A stretch of DNA of 64,000 nucleotides, from the NCBI GenBank assembly GCA_012274445.1, contig JAAROD010000054.1, positions 806,001-870,000 on the forward strand, written 5' to 3'. Under the pieces are notes generated by a model. It worked only from the letters and a program-made list of their open reading frames with translations. It had not been told where the DNA came from and ran no database searches. The DNA is from Sclerotiophoma versabilis. Its lineage: Eukaryota > Ascomycota > Dothideomycetes > Pleosporales > Didymellaceae. Made by a program: the position numbers and the translations under genes. Below, piece by piece: positions 23,591 to 35,331 of this stretch (positions are counted from its first letter, which is position 1; each line of letters starts with the position of its first letter).

Positions 23591-25154
23591 ATGGCTACAG
23601 TAGAGGAGCAGCAACCGCTGCTTAGACCGATTGTTGAAGATGCTGAGGCGGACACAAAGCATGATGAGGTGATCTTGGACTTTGAGGAAGGAGACCCTGA
23701 AAACCCAAGGGAATGGGATACAAAGTTCAAATGGTTAATTGTCTTTCTTCTCGCATTCATGGCATTTACTGTGTAAGCCTTCCCTTCCCAATCTCCTTTT
23801 CCGATGTGACTGTTGAGATATTTTCTCACAAATATGATGCTGACGAAACTTCAGAACGTTTACATGCATCGGCGTCGTTCCAATCGCAGCCAACATTGTC
23901 GATGAGCTTGAGGGCAAGCACGCAAGCGCATCAACCAGCGCGCTCCTTGTCACTATCTGGGAACTCGGAGAAGCAGCAGGGCCCCTCCTTATTGCACCTC
24001 TTTCCGAAGTATTTGGTCGCTACCCAGTGATGAATGCATGCAACATTGTCTTCATAATTGCAACCTTCCTCGCTGCCGTCAGCAAAAGCACTCACCTCCT
24101 CATCGCCGCGCGCTGGCTCACCGGATTTGCCGTGGCCTCAAACGTACTCAATCCCAGCATCATCGGCGACATCTTCGAGTCCGACCAGCGCGGCTCAGCA
24201 ATGAGTCTGATCTCGCTCGCGCCCCTCATTGGCGGCGCAATTGGTCCCGCCATCGCAGGCGCCATTGCGCAAACCCTCGGATGGCGACAAGTCCTTTTGA
24301 TGGCTGCAGGCCTGGCCGTCGTTGCTGAGATCCTGTTCCTAACTTGCTTCCGCGAGACGTACAAAATGGCTATCCTGCACAGCCGTGTCGCCCGCCTCAA
24401 GCGCGAAAGCGGCGAGTTCAAAGCCAAACCCCTCGTGCCCAAGAACAGGCATGAAGACTTGCTGAAGATATGGCACGCGCTGACGCGCCCATTTGCCGTG
24501 CTCTTTGGGTCTGGCGTCCTCATGTCGCTTTCCCTGCAAGCCTCCATCTCCTTCTCCTTCTTCTACGTCATGAGCATCAGCCTGCCGTCCATCCTGCAAG
24601 AAACCTACGGCTTCAACCCAGCAGAGACAGGCGCCGCGTTTGTGATTTTCAGCGTCGGCTCCCTCCTCAGCGTCCTCATGTGCAACGCTTTCCTCGATCG
24701 CATATACATCTCGCTGCGCAACCGATCTTCACACCCAGACCAAGGCAAACCAGAGTACCGCCTTCCTCTCGCCGTCCTCGGCGCCGTCTTGCTGCCCTTC
24801 AGCGTCACGGCGTATGGATGGATCGCACATCTCCGACTCCCCGTTCCGCTCCTTTTGGCATCGGTCGCGCTGCTGGACTTTACGCTGCTGACTAATATCA
24901 TCCCGCTTCAGGCATACGTCGTGGATGCGTGCGGACTGTACTCTGCGTCTGCGATGACAGGCGTGATTGTAACGAGGTGCTTGATGGGCACATTCTTACC
25001 GCTGACCACGGAGCCGCTGCATCAGTACCTGGGGTATGGATGGGGTTTCACTGTGCTGGGCGGCGTGGCGGCCACGGTGGCTGTGATTCCGATTGCGGTT
25101 TTGAGGTACGGGAGTGAGTGGAGGCAGAGGAGCGAGTATACAAGGGACACGTGA
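23591..25154 (+). CDS. MFS transporter, DHA1-like multidrug/H+ antiporter type
   Basis: Two exons, 23591-23772 and 23855-25154, give 493 residues (junction AFTV-TFTCIGVVPIAANI). The start MATVEEQQPLLRPIVED is the first ATG. The cytosolic N-terminus has the FEEGDPENPREWDTKFKW signature of fungal DHA1 carriers (often annotated as fluconazole/benomyl resistance-like), followed by about 12 hydrophobic segments. IAPLSEVFGRYPV stands for the inter-TM2-3 loop motif, and LIAARWLTGFAVASNVLNPS and the PLIGGAIGPAIAGAIAQ motif C support the antiporter class. The substrate cannot be predicted. It stands alone, with no secondary-metabolite backbone gene nearby. Confidence 0.9.
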
Positions 25155-25650
25155 GAGGATTGCTCTGACGTGGTTCTATTTTGAGGCGGGGCGATGAGAG
25201 CTACGAGCGACTTGTGCATTTCTATTGGCGTTCATGAACGATTGAGAGTATGAGAGACAAACGACTGGGATGTGTTTATGTGCATGAGAAGTATAAGCGA
25301 ACGACATAATTGATTTAGAACGGATGTGTCAGGCGTAATAGTGATCGATCCAAGTGGATGCGAAGAAGCAGTTGACCAAGCTCTAAAGTGTTTTCACAAT
25401 CGTTTGAAAAGAAAGTGGTTTTGAACAGTAACGTTTTGGCGTTCATGTAAAGCTCAAAGAATTCATTCCGATCAGTCATGCCTGGGTATCTCAGATCTTC
25501 CGCACACGTACACCCTATTATGCAAGATGCTTCCCTCAAAATCCCCGCCAATGCAACTTGATAGGCCAATACACACAAATTAATGTCGCACGTGGTTCAA
25601 ACGTATAACTCAGAGACTGTATGTGTAAAGCCACAATGCTGACGATATAC
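25155..25650. other. Intergenic between convergent 3' ends
   Basis: About 500 bases between the MFS transporter stop and the stop of the FCP1-like gene. AT-richer than the flanks and presumably two 3' UTRs. No gene recognised. Confidence 0.5.
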
Positions 25651-27345
25651 TCAAAACAGCTTCATGCCACCGTCACCCTTCTCAGCTTCCTCCTCACTCT
25701 CGCTTTCCTCAGACTGTGTAGCGCCGTTCTCCTTAGCCTGCGCTGCCCTTTCAGCTGCCGCGCGCTTCTTCGCCTTCTTGTTTTTCTTATCCTTCTTCTT
25801 GGATGGGCTCTGCATCGACACCTTGCCTTGCAGCTCACCAGCCTGGTAGGCGGTTCCCTGTGTGAGAGCGTCCTTTTCCAGCCACTCATACATCCACTTG
25901 CCAGAGTCGTGCTGGAAGGGTTCCTTCTTCATGAACTTAGAAACATCCTGTTGTGTTCGTAACACCTCCAAGTAGCCCGCAACATCTCGCAGCTTGTCTT
26001 CCCGCATCTGCTGTGGTGTGGCGCTGAACTCGCTGATTTGGAGTAGATTGTGTGGTTGCGCAGCTGCCTTGAGTATTGAATCGTCAATCAAGACCGTGTT
26101 GTGCTGCCCAAAACGGCCCCCAATTTCATAGTCGGGGTGTTGCTTCTGGATCTCATCCTTGCTCCAGACCAAGTTGAGGTTTTTGTACACTTGTACATTC
26201 GCATTGTAATGTTCGGGCTTGAGGTTGAATGCGTCACGAGCCCATTGAGCTACCAGAGTCTTCCTCAGATCCTCTTCCAATGACTGCTCCACGAGGGAAG
26301 CAACGTTCTCAGGGCGAGCGCTCGACCACACCATGACAGCGAAGTTCGCAAACAAGTATCGCAAGAAAGGAATAAGAAACGGCCGTGCGATCATTGTCTT
26401 CTTGTTCCTGTTCGGCCGGCAAAGGAGAGTGCCGTTGAGGTCGAGGATGACGAGTATACGACCGGACAATTCAACAGTTGAAGGCTCTTCTGCCGCTTGT
26501 GCCATGTATGCTTTGGTGGGCGTCGGTGCGGGTAACATGATCTTGGGATCTCTGCTTCGTCCGGTTGGCTTAGTGGTGGGGTATACTATTGACTCTCTAC
26601 ACGACTTGTTAATGCGAGAACTAGGGCCAACCCGGTGCAGGCAGTCATACTCTTTTGCCTTAGCTGGGCCATCTGTGACTACCTGGATAGGCTCGTCGTC
26701 AGAGGGTGGAGTTGACGCCCTACGACTGAAGTTAGTCCTACGATTCCTTGCTTTGATACCCTTGTAGAGCTTGTCGAAGGCATACTGTAGGTCATTGTTG
26801 GAGACGCCCTGCAGGCCTGGCTGAGACTGCATGGCCGCGAAAGACGGCGCGAAGAACGGGTAGTTTCGCTGAGGCGTCTGCCCGAGCGCCTGTTGTGGGG
26901 CATTGATCGGTGTGAAGCCTTGTGTATATCCATAATACTGCGCCCACTGGTAGTAGTAGGCTTGTGCTTGTGCCTGATGTTGCACAGCAGCATTGTTGTA
27001 CATTTGCCCGCCGTTCGGATAGTACTGCTGCGGCTGGCCATAGTTTGCGTTCCGTGGCGCGCTTGCTGCAGGTTCAGGTGGGATGAAGCCTTGTGCAGAC
27101 GTCTGCCACTGGCGGCGGTTGCGGTTGCGGTTCTGGTCGTAGGGCTGCCCTGGATAGCCATAGTTCGGCGTGAACGGCTGCGCCCAAGGATTGAAGTTGT
27201 TGTTCATGGCGGTGACTGGCGGCTGGCTGTGTTGGTGTAAAGGAGATGCGCTGTCGTGACGACCGACAGCGGCCTTGAGTGGGTTAGTGTTGGGTTCTGC
27301 GACTGCAGCGTCGTGGGGAATATACCGTTCGATCTCGACAGACAT
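25651..27345 (-). CDS. FCP1-like (NLI-interacting factor) HAD-fold protein with atypical catalytic motif
   Basis: HAD phosphatases of the FCP1/SCP class use a DxDx(T/V) motif to dephosphorylate targets such as the RNA polymerase II tail. Here the motif reads LVILDLNGTLLCRP: the nucleophile Asp is present but the second Asp is Asn. Later motifs remain visible (FAVMVWSSARPENV, the NLVWSKDEI segment and NTVLIDDS). The N-terminal 220 residues are Gln/Asn/Pro/Tyr-rich and look disordered, and the C-terminus is a Lys-rich then acidic tail. The start is ATG 27345 (MSVEIERYIP); a longer reading begins with TTG. A possible in-phase 54-nt intron (26597-26650, GTATGA...GTGTAG) would remove 18 residues, leaving AKESIVYPTTKP, 546 residues instead of 564. 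It shares a 259-bp promoter with RRP36. Reduced activity or a binding role is inference. Confidence 0.87.
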   Translation of the reverse strand: MSVEIERYIPHDAAVAEPNTNPLKAAVGRHDSASPLHQHSQPPVTAMNNNFNPWAQPFTPNYGYPGQPYDQNRNRNRRQWQTSAQGFIPPEPAASAPRNANYGQPQQYYPNGGQMYNNAAVQHQAQAQAYYYQWAQYYGYTQGFTPINAPQQALGQTPQRNYPFFAPSFAAMQSQPGLQGVSNNDLQYAFDKLYKGIKARNRRTNFSRRASTPPSDDEPIQVVTDGPAKAKEYDCLHRVGPSSRINKSCRESIVYPTTKPTGRSRDPKIMLPAPTPTKAYMAQAAEEPSTVELSGRILVILDLNGTLLCRPNRNKKTMIARPFLIPFLRYLFANFAVMVWSSARPENVASLVEQSLEEDLRKTLVAQWARDAFNLKPEHYNANVQVYKNLNLVWSKDEIQKQHPDYEIGGRFGQHNTVLIDDSILKAAAQPHNLLQISEFSATPQQMREDKLRDVAGYLEVLRTQQDVSKFMKKEPFQHDSGKWMYEWLEKDALTQGTAYQAGELQGKVSMQSPSKKKDKKNKKAKKRAAAERAAQAKENGATQSEESESEEEAEKGDGGMKLF

Positions 27346-27604
27346 GGCGAACAAACGGAGCTCGCTTAGCAGCGTGTGGGGCTTTCAGTATGGTATGTGG
27401 GAGGTGTGAAGGTGAAAGTGAAGATCGCAGCATGAAGTTCGAGTAAGGAGTAGTCTTTCTGGCATGCACGTGAAGATTCGCTGTTGCCTCCCAAGTCTCT
27501 GGCTTTGCGCCGGCTAAAGTCTGGCTGAACTGTGGGGCCAACCTTAACTTTTTGGATGCAAGCACCACTGCGGTCGAGTTCGAGTGAAGCAAGACGAACA
27601 CAAA
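27346..27604. promoter_or_regulatory. Compact bidirectional promoter, FCP1-like gene and RRP36
   Basis: Only 259 bases separate the two divergent ATGs, so both genes must share this region. No TATA box is obvious in it. Shared control of the two genes is plausible but not shown. Confidence 0.5.
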
Positions 27605-28741
27605 ATGCCGCCACTCTCTAGCAAGCTTGAACAAAAGTTGCGCGCTGCCGAGGAGAGCTCAGACGACAGCGAGAACTACGAAGTTACAGACCGATCTTCC
27701 TCTGAATCCGTACTGGAGTTCGACGCTGGAGATGTTGTGGACTCTGACGGCGAAGATGAAGCCGCCGACGGTTCTGAGGACGAGGAGATGGTATGTTTCG
27801 CATCCTTGACTCTTGGCGCTTCTGTACTAATGTTCGATAGTCAGATGCATCTGCAGACGACCAGGTACAGGCACAGATGAGCAAGGTTTCTTTTGGCGCT
27901 CTAGCCAAAGCACAGGACGCACTTTCGAAATCGGCAGACCGAAAGCGCAAGCGAGGCGACGATTCCTCAAAATCACAGGAAGACAAACTTGAAGCACTAA
28001 GAGAGCGGTTACGGCACATTAAGGCGGAGAAGATCGCAAATGGCGAGGCAAAGCCTAGCAAGAAGCCCAAGGTCTCCGAGAAGAGCAAATCAAGGCGTCA
28101 AGAGCGGGAGGAGAGTAAGGATGAAGAGAACGACTCAGATTCAGACGCCGCGCCGCACGCACGATCGAGCAAGCACGCACCCGCCGTTCAGTCGAGTAAA
28201 CGCATGGTTTCACGCAAGCGACAAGTTGTCGATGTCAAGAAACCGGTCTTTCGCGACCCACGATTTGAGAACATTGGTGGGCCTCGGCCGGACGAAAATA
28301 CAGTTAGCAAACGTTATGCGTTCTTGAACGATTACAAGGCGTCAGAGATTGCAGAACTCAAGAAGGCCATTAAGAAATCAAGAAATGGCGACGAGAAGGA
28401 GCAGATGAGGAAGCAACTGGAGTCGATGGAGTCACAAATGAAGACACAGCAAAGAAAGGACGAGCAGCAAGCTGTAAAACTAGAACACAAGAAGAAGGAG
28501 AAGGAGCTGATCAAGGAGGGCAAGCAGCCTTTCTACTTGAAGAAGTGTATGTTGCAATCAACTGCTAAATTACCACTTTCAGTCACTAACAAGATGTGCA
28601 GCCGAGCAAAAGAAGCTTGCTCTGATCGACCGCTTCCAGAACATGAAATCGAAGCAGCGCGACAGGACCATCGAGCGCCGTCGCAAGAAGGTCACGTCCA
28701 AGGAGCGGAGGAACATGCCCGCGGAGCGACGTACCGCATGA
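27605..28741 (+). CDS. RRP36: rRNA biogenesis protein RRP36 (SSU processome)
   Basis: Rrp36 acts in the nucleolus in the early cleavages of pre-rRNA that make 18S rRNA. Three exons, 27605-27790, 27841-28546 and 28602-28741, give 343 residues. The N-terminal third is acidic and Ser-rich (typical of nucleolar proteins). The centre carries KRKRGDD and a conserved stretch KKPVFRDPRFENIGG followed by KRYAFLNDYKASEIAELKKA, the hallmark of the family. The C-terminus is long, helical and basic (FYLKKSEQKKLALIDRFQNM, then RRRKKVTSKERRNMPAERR). Reading through the last intron would give a different 382-residue tail, which I reject because splicing restores the family C-terminus. Confidence 0.94.
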
Positions 28742-29386
28742 GCTCACAGGTACCCGCTGCAGAGGCGGGATCTTGCTGGCGGGAAACCAGTCCCGGACGG
28801 GAAGAACAGGGTTATCGACGAACTTTAACGTTACCATATCACACAAATGCCGCTTTCAAATTGAGAAGATACCACCATTTCTCAGTCGAGATAACTCAAC
28901 ATTCCGGTCGTGTCGTACACCAAGACCTTACTTTGCAACTCCAAATGTGGTGGTCTCCAGAGCTTTCGCACATTTTTACAGGCTCACACCACCAAATGTG
29001 TCAAAGACAGCCTTTTGGATTCTAGAACCGCGCCAAAATGACATGGCGTTCGCGAAGTTCGATGCGCATTGGGTGAGCTGGTCTTCAAGAACCCTGGCAG
29101 GTTGCTCATTTTGACAGGGGTCTCTCCAAGAAACGTGCCGCTCCACACCACGGCGCGTCAACGTCGACGTCATAGCGATGCATGTCTGCTCCCAGCCTCC
29201 TTGCCTGCTTATAGGGTCGGCACGGCCACATTTCACATTGTTCGTTCTGTATTCATCGAGTTTTTGCTACCTTTCCCATCTTTTGTCTTATACCCCACGG
29301 GTTGGCCGTTGAAATCTCAACGTTCACGCCATCACTTAGTGCAGTTCTAATTTAGTCGCAACGGTCCGAAGATCACCATACCCATC
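28742..29386. other. Intergenic between RRP36 and the BTB gene
   Basis: About 640 bases between two plus-strand genes. It holds the RRP36 3' UTR and the BTB gene promoter, with a pyrimidine-rich stretch near 29250-29300. No gene seen. Confidence 0.5.
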
Positions 29387-30434
29387 ATGTCTGGTACACA
29401 CGAGAAGCCGCTCAATGAGTATGTTGAAATCCAATCGGGGTGGCTGGGATGCAGTTATTCCCAAGTCGCCTTGACGTCACAGTGACTGACCGTGTGTCTT
29501 CAGGCTCCTCTCCCGTTCCATGGTTGACATCTACGTCGGCGAAGAGAACACACATTGGATCCTCCACGAGAAGCTCCTGTGCCACCATTCACCATTTTTC
29601 CGTAAGATCTTCTACGCCAAGGGCAACACGACACAATCCTTCGGCCTCCCCGAAGACGACGACAATGCCTTTAAGACCTTCGTTGGCTGGCTCTATAGCT
29701 CCTCCCTCCCTGTTCCACGTGAGGAGTCCGACCTGGGCGTTCTCTTCGAGCTATACCTCATGGCGGAGAAGTTCCAGATCCCTAACCTGATTGCCGACGT
29801 CCTGCAGGTCGTCCGTGAATGGTACAAGTTCAGCGATTCATACCCTGGTCTGCGTCGCGTGCAGTACATCTACGCCAACACCGAGAATGGCAGCCCCATG
29901 CGCCACATGCTCGTCCATTCTATTGCGCGCATGATGGTGCTCGAGAAGGGCCTGCCTGCACACTGGGACAAGGCGCTGCGCAAGAATGGCCAGCTTGCTG
30001 TCGACATCATCTGCGCTATCCAGGACTGGCGTCTGGATGAGGAAGTCGTTCCCGATGCACGCGATGACCCTGCCGAGGGCGAGGATCTGGTCGACGTCGA
30101 GGAGGAGATTAAGCAGAATGATCTCGAGCTCGAGCAGAACGCCGACATCGAGGATAACGCGTCCGAGTCCGTTGACGGACCTGAGGGCGAAGAGCAGGAG
30201 GCTGACGGTGAGGAGCAAGAGCAGAAGGAGGAGAACGACGATGCTGAGGAGACAGACGACACCGTCGTGGGCAGCCCGACACAAAGCAAGCACGACATCT
30301 CCAAAGACGACAAGAAGGCTGTCAAGGGCGCATCAGACAAGGTCGATGACTTGAAGAAGGACTTCAGCAAGTTCAGCCTCAACGTCGTGCCTAACGGTCT
30401 GACCAATGGCGACTTCGGCACCCTGAAGGCCTAG
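29387..30434 (+). CDS. BTB/POZ domain protein with acidic C-terminus
   Basis: Two exons, 29387-29418 (32 nt) and 29504-30434, give 320 residues. Residues about 12-130 form a BTB/POZ fold: LLSRSMVDIYVGEENTHWIL, then HHSPFFRKIFYAK and FKTFVGWLYSS, the usual pattern of fungal BTB proteins that pair with themselves or with Cullin-3. Residues about 195-275 are strongly acidic and Glu/Asp-rich. The C-terminus (DDLKKDFSKFSLNVVPNGL) may be a short functional motif. There is no Kelch, BACK or zinc-finger partner domain, so the pathway is unknown. It may be a Cul3 adaptor or a scaffold. The first exon (MSGTHEKPLNE) is too small to be seen in an ORF scan. Confidence 0.87.
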
Positions 30435-33400
30435 ATCTGTTGATGCACAACTCGACCACGTCTAGGCTCTACGACTTCTCCTTTCGAGCGCAGGCTCGCT
30501 TTGGTAAAATTTTGCATGATGGAAACGAAACAAGCTGCATCAGGCGTTCAGGTTGCCATTGGGGTTCAACGGACGCTCAATATCCTAGGTTCACTTCTCT
30601 TCTTTCTAATGCCTCTCCAGACGGCTTGTTGCATTGTACTGTATTGTATCTTAACATCCCTGACTTGCAACCAAAATACAATCTCAATTGAGCTCTATCA
30701 AGACTTTGACAAGCACGGCTCTTGTAACGTGCAAGCCACGCACGTGAAACTCGTTCCATTTATGCATCTTAGGTTTATTGGGGTTGCTGTTCCCGACGTA
30801 CCGGTTGCTGGCAGTGAGGGGTTCTATCCATCGACATGCATGTCAATGCAGGTTGGGGACGTCTGGAAAAGTCGGCCACTTCGCCGAGGGCCCAAAGATC
30901 CCGCCCATGAGACCATGTCCTGTAGGTTCATATGCCTTCGCGCAGTCATCCGGGCCTCTTGAGAAACGGCTACTGCTGATCCTGGTCGCTGACCGGGCAC
31001 AAGCTCCGCACAAGAAGTAGCTAGTCACACTCGCATGGACCCTGGCTGCTGTCACAACTGCTGACGGAGCATGCTCCTCTGGTGAAAGCTTGTCGGCTTC
31101 AAGCATAACACGCGTCTGGATTGTCGATGCCGTGCGGAGAAGCAGAAAGCCTGGCCTGTTGTTAGAGCCTGTGGAGTTGATACCGCGCTTGGCTTCGAGG
31201 TTTACGGCTGGCAATATGTTTTTGCGACTTGTTGCTCCAACGGTCTGGATGGTGGTGCGGATGGGCTGTCATGAAAGGCGGCAACTCCGGTATCTTTCCT
31301 TAGTAGACATGCTTGCAATATTATGTAGGCTCGTTGTGAGGTCTACTAATGTCTTTAGACGAAGGTACTGAAATGGGATGCTGCGAACTGGACGTATAAA
31401 ATGACTTGCGATTCACCTGTTCAATTTGGTGCTCTTAGCAGCGCCGTCATATACGAGGTAGCGTGTAGAATGAAGAGTATCGATATGATTGTCTTAGCTA
31501 CACTTCCCAAACATAACTGTACGATTGTGCGAAAGTTTTTCCAATCCCTCATTCTGCTGGTGAGTACCCACACTACATCGATTCGAGACGACAACGGCTT
31601 TCATGGGCCGGTAAGGCAAGTGGGTACATAACGTGGAGGAGACCGTGAGCGCCGCTGCTGTGGGTCATACATGATCCAGAAGTGCGGGGTCCCGTATCTG
31701 GTGAGAAGAAGCGCCAGCGAGCATAGGCGCGCTCTCCCTGTCTTGGATCTGAGCTTTTATAGATGTTGAACGTGCATGTTGATCAGGTTCGAGATACTTG
31801 CTGAACTGTCACCTATTAGGTCTTGTAATTTTTCCTGCTTTGCGGATAGTATCACGGTTAGCCTTTACTGCAAGCGACTGTGTTGTTGCGCCAGCACCGA
31901 CAGTTTACTTGATGTACGCCGCTAGAGTCGCGTTACATTCCCGAGAGTGCAACAAGTGACCGGGTTGACGCATGTAGGTAGCCACGAGGTAGCATCAAGT
32001 GTACATACGCACGCAGTTAGGTCCTAGTCGTCCGTGGCTCCCAACTCGCCTAGACCCCAGACCCACAATGTTCCTCCGCATTCCGAATGACTGTCTGCAA
32101 GATCTACCATCGGGACGGTCGTAGTTCGCAGTGGCCAAACGATGTCGAGACTATGGTCGTCGGCTCAGCTAAGCGTATGCACCACGTGGAGAAGGGTGTA
32201 AGGAAGTAGCAGGCTGGGTAAGAGGAAAGCTTCCGGCAATCGCACCTCGGTGAAGCTCCGAGTTTGCGGAACAACTCAGATATTGTGGCCGGCGGAAGGG
32301 ATACCTCTCATGACCTGCTCATATGCATAAGTACATTTAAAACGCGGGTGGCTTATGATGGCTGGCACTGTTCCCTGGTCCAACTTGGCTTCTCAACTCT
32401 AATTAGTCCACATCATGCATGCCGTACCGTAGAAGCTCGAACATAAAGCTTGAGTGCTGATTACCCTGTCAATGGCTTCCAGTCCTTGTTTCGGCTTAGA
32501 CGATAGTCGCGCACGTAGTTGATCCGAGAGCCGCAAGTTGAGAGGAGAACGCACACGCGCGAGACAATGAATGTGACTTACCCACTCATTTGCCGCCCTA
32601 GCTCATTCCCATGCACCTAACTGGAAGAAGGTGTAACAGGATACGAGCACGGACACGGAAGGCACTAACGCAATCTGCCACTGTAATGAGCAAAGGCCGC
32701 CTGTAAAGCTGGTGTAGCTCTCAAATCCTCGACGATGTACTCAGATGTTGCTCACAGTACCCCCTACACGAGCATGATGGATCGACATAACACTCTCATC
32801 TCATCGAGATATCACCAGCGTGTGGAACACAAGGCAATCCCTTCGTCTGGTGCCGCGGTTTGCAGCGTTCTAGCGTCAAGCAGCTGGTATCGGGCATCTA
32901 ACTTGTAAGAGAAGTAGCTAAGCTGTTATTTGCACTCCGCCCGACAGCAACCCTGCTCCTCGGTGCATCACGCCGCGAACGTGACACCGTTGGCGTGGAA
33001 TTGGTGGTGGAGAAGTTGGAGAACCTGGGGACAAGCTTTGGAGCGCCCATGGGCGTCGGATAAATCCAGTCCTAGCGTGCGGGGACGAGATGGGTGATGG
33101 TCAGAGCTTTGAAACCAAGGGTCTGATAGGCTGCTCTCCTGCGGCAGGCTGCCTTTATCGCAGAAACCGCCGAGGATCTCGACTAGGGCAAGCCACTTAA
33201 AGTGCGCTACCACTATTGCGGTGGGCCGACCGCTGCTAATGAGAGCCTCGCCTAGCAGGAGCAGATGAAAACGAGGTCGTGACAGTCGAATCACGCGGTT
33301 TGGGATCGGCGGAAGACCGACATGAGAGCTAGGCACTGTGATTGATGGAATGTTACGACAAAGTGAAATCCCAGAAGCGGCGAGCGTTTGCCCCTGTATT

Positions 33401-33492
33401 GTTTAAAGGTGGAGGCTTTCCCCGTCGCTCGATTCTCCATCTCTTTCCCCAACTTCCCCACAGACTTGCTATCTCGGCCCACATCAGCAATC
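30435..33492. other. Gene-poor interval, 3.1 kb
   Basis: No ORF here is long, conserved-looking or spliceable into something I recognise. The right end must carry the sugar-transporter promoter, with a TTTAAAG-like sequence near 33402 and a CT-rich leader at about 33430-33475. I see no tandem repeat, transposon ORF or tRNA in it. It could hold long non-coding RNA or relic DNA. Confidence 0.45.
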
Positions 33493-35331
33493 ATGAGTGA
33501 GCCCATCGATATCAAGGCCCACGGCGGCGATCCGCTCAACGAAAAGGGCATCACCCAAGTGGAGAACTCTCACAATCTCGACGAATATGCGAAACTCGAG
33601 GCCTACAAGATGGCTGCCATGGAGGCAGAGACCGCAGAGCAGCAATCGGGTGTGATTCAGGCTGTCAAGGAATACCCCATGGCCGCCTTGTGGGCGTTCA
33701 TCATGTCTTGCACTATTGTGAGCCACCTCGCTCTCCCTGGACGAAGAGCGGCAGCTAACGGCTTGTTTAGATTATGGAATCGTACTGTGTCTTCCTCATG
33801 GGTAATTTCATCGCCCTGCCCGCGTTTGCGGATAGATACGGTGTTCCGTCGCCGACCGCTGAGGACCCGGGTAAGTATATCATCGTAGCCAGCTGGCAGT
33901 CCGCGCTTCAGATGGGTGGACCGGTTGGTGCTATCATCGGTGTGCTCCTTGCTGGTCCCTTGACCAGCAGGATCGGATACCGTTGGGCGACCATTAGCGG
34001 ACTTATGCTCTTGAACGCGTTCATCTTCGTAATGTACTTTGGCGATTCGCTGCCGCTCTTCTTCGTGAGCCAGCTTCTCGAGGGTATCCCATGGGGTATT
34101 TTCATTGCCAATGCGCCAGCATACTGCAGTGAAATTACACCAATTCAATTGCGAGCTCCGGCCACTCAGATGCTGCAAATGTTCTGGGCCATCGGTGCTA
34201 TCATCGTTGGTGGCGTCACCTACCATTTCAACAAAGACCCATCCGCAAAGGCGTACAGGTACGTATTCTTTTCCGCCTCAAAAACGATCCTTTACTAACG
34301 AATGACGTAGAATTCCTATTGCGCTCCAATGGATGTTCCCAACCCCGCTCGCTATTCTGCTCTTCCTTGCTCCCGAGTCCCCCTGGTGGTTGGTTCGTAA
34401 GGGACGTCTCGAAGAAGCAGAGAAATCGGTCACACGCTTGGGACGCAAGACGACATTGAACGCCAGCGAGGCTGTTGCCATGATGCGCCGTACCGTTGAT
34501 CTCGAGAAGACCATCAAGGAGCCCAACCTCGTCGAATTGTGGAAGGGCACTGACCTCTACCGTACCCTTATTGTATGTGGTGTGTACGCAGCACAGAACT
34601 TGACGGGTAACCTCATCGCCAACCAGGCTGTCTACTTTTTCGAGCGTAAGTTGTTTCCACTACCATTCTGAATGGGAAATGCTAATCCTTCCGCAGAGGC
34701 TGGTATGACAACGAACACTGCATTTGCTCTGGGTCTCATTACCTCCGCCCTCCAGATGGTCTTCGTGATGCTCTCCTGGATCCTCACCTCATACCTTGGC
34801 CGACGTACCATCTACGTATGGGGTTCCCTCATCAACGTGGGCTTCCTGGTCGCCCTCGGTATTGCTGGCTCCGTTGGTATCTCGACAGCAGCCTCCCTCG
34901 CGCAGGCGTCCTTGGGTCTTATTGTCTCCGTCTTGTTCACCTTGGGTCCTGCGCCGGCCTCGTGGGTCATTATCGGAGAGACTTCCTCGATTCGCCTCAG
35001 GCCCTTGACAACGGGTGTTGGACGTGCCGCCTATTACATTGTCAACATTCCTTGCATCTTCCTCTCGAGTTACATGCTCAACCAAGACGTAAGCTTTCCT
35101 CCTTCCCGAGTCTTGTGCTGGACAAATGCTAATACATAATAGGAGGCAAACCTTGGCGGCAAGTGCGGTTACGTCTGGGGTGGCACTGGTTTCATGTGTT
35201 TCGTCTTGGCATACTTCTTCTTGCCTGAGATGAAGGGCCGCTCCTACCGCGAGATCGACATTCTGTTCAAGCGCAAGGTCCCAGCCCGTCAATGGACAAA
35301 GACAGTGGTCAACATCGAGGCCGACGAGTAA
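33493..35331 (+). CDS. MFS sugar transporter, maltose/alpha-glucoside permease type
   Basis: It imports sugars across the plasma membrane by proton symport. Five exons, 33493-33717, 33771-34258, 34311-34645, 34697-35088 and 35143-35331, give 542 residues with about 12 hydrophobic segments. Family markers are visible: SYLGRRTIYVWGSL (loop motif), PESPWWLVRKGR at the end of TM6, GIFIANAPAYCSEITPIQLR, and GETSSIRLRPLTTGVGRAAY, the variant of the sugar-transporter signature typical of alpha-glucoside permeases. FLPEMKGRSYREIDILF closes the last helix. All introns are 48-54 nt. It is flanked by 3.1 and 4.5 kb without genes, and no glycosidase or regulator is nearby, so the specific sugar is unknown. 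Confidence 0.92.

Noticed and set aside
28547..29025. Read-through of RRP36 past the second intron
   Set aside because: It gives an unrelated tail, while splicing 28546 to 28602 restores the RRP36 C-terminus.
31395..31631. Perfect TATAAA followed by an ORF at 31401
   Set aside because: The TATAAA is immediately next to the ATG, so it cannot drive that ORF; the translation has no recognisable feature.
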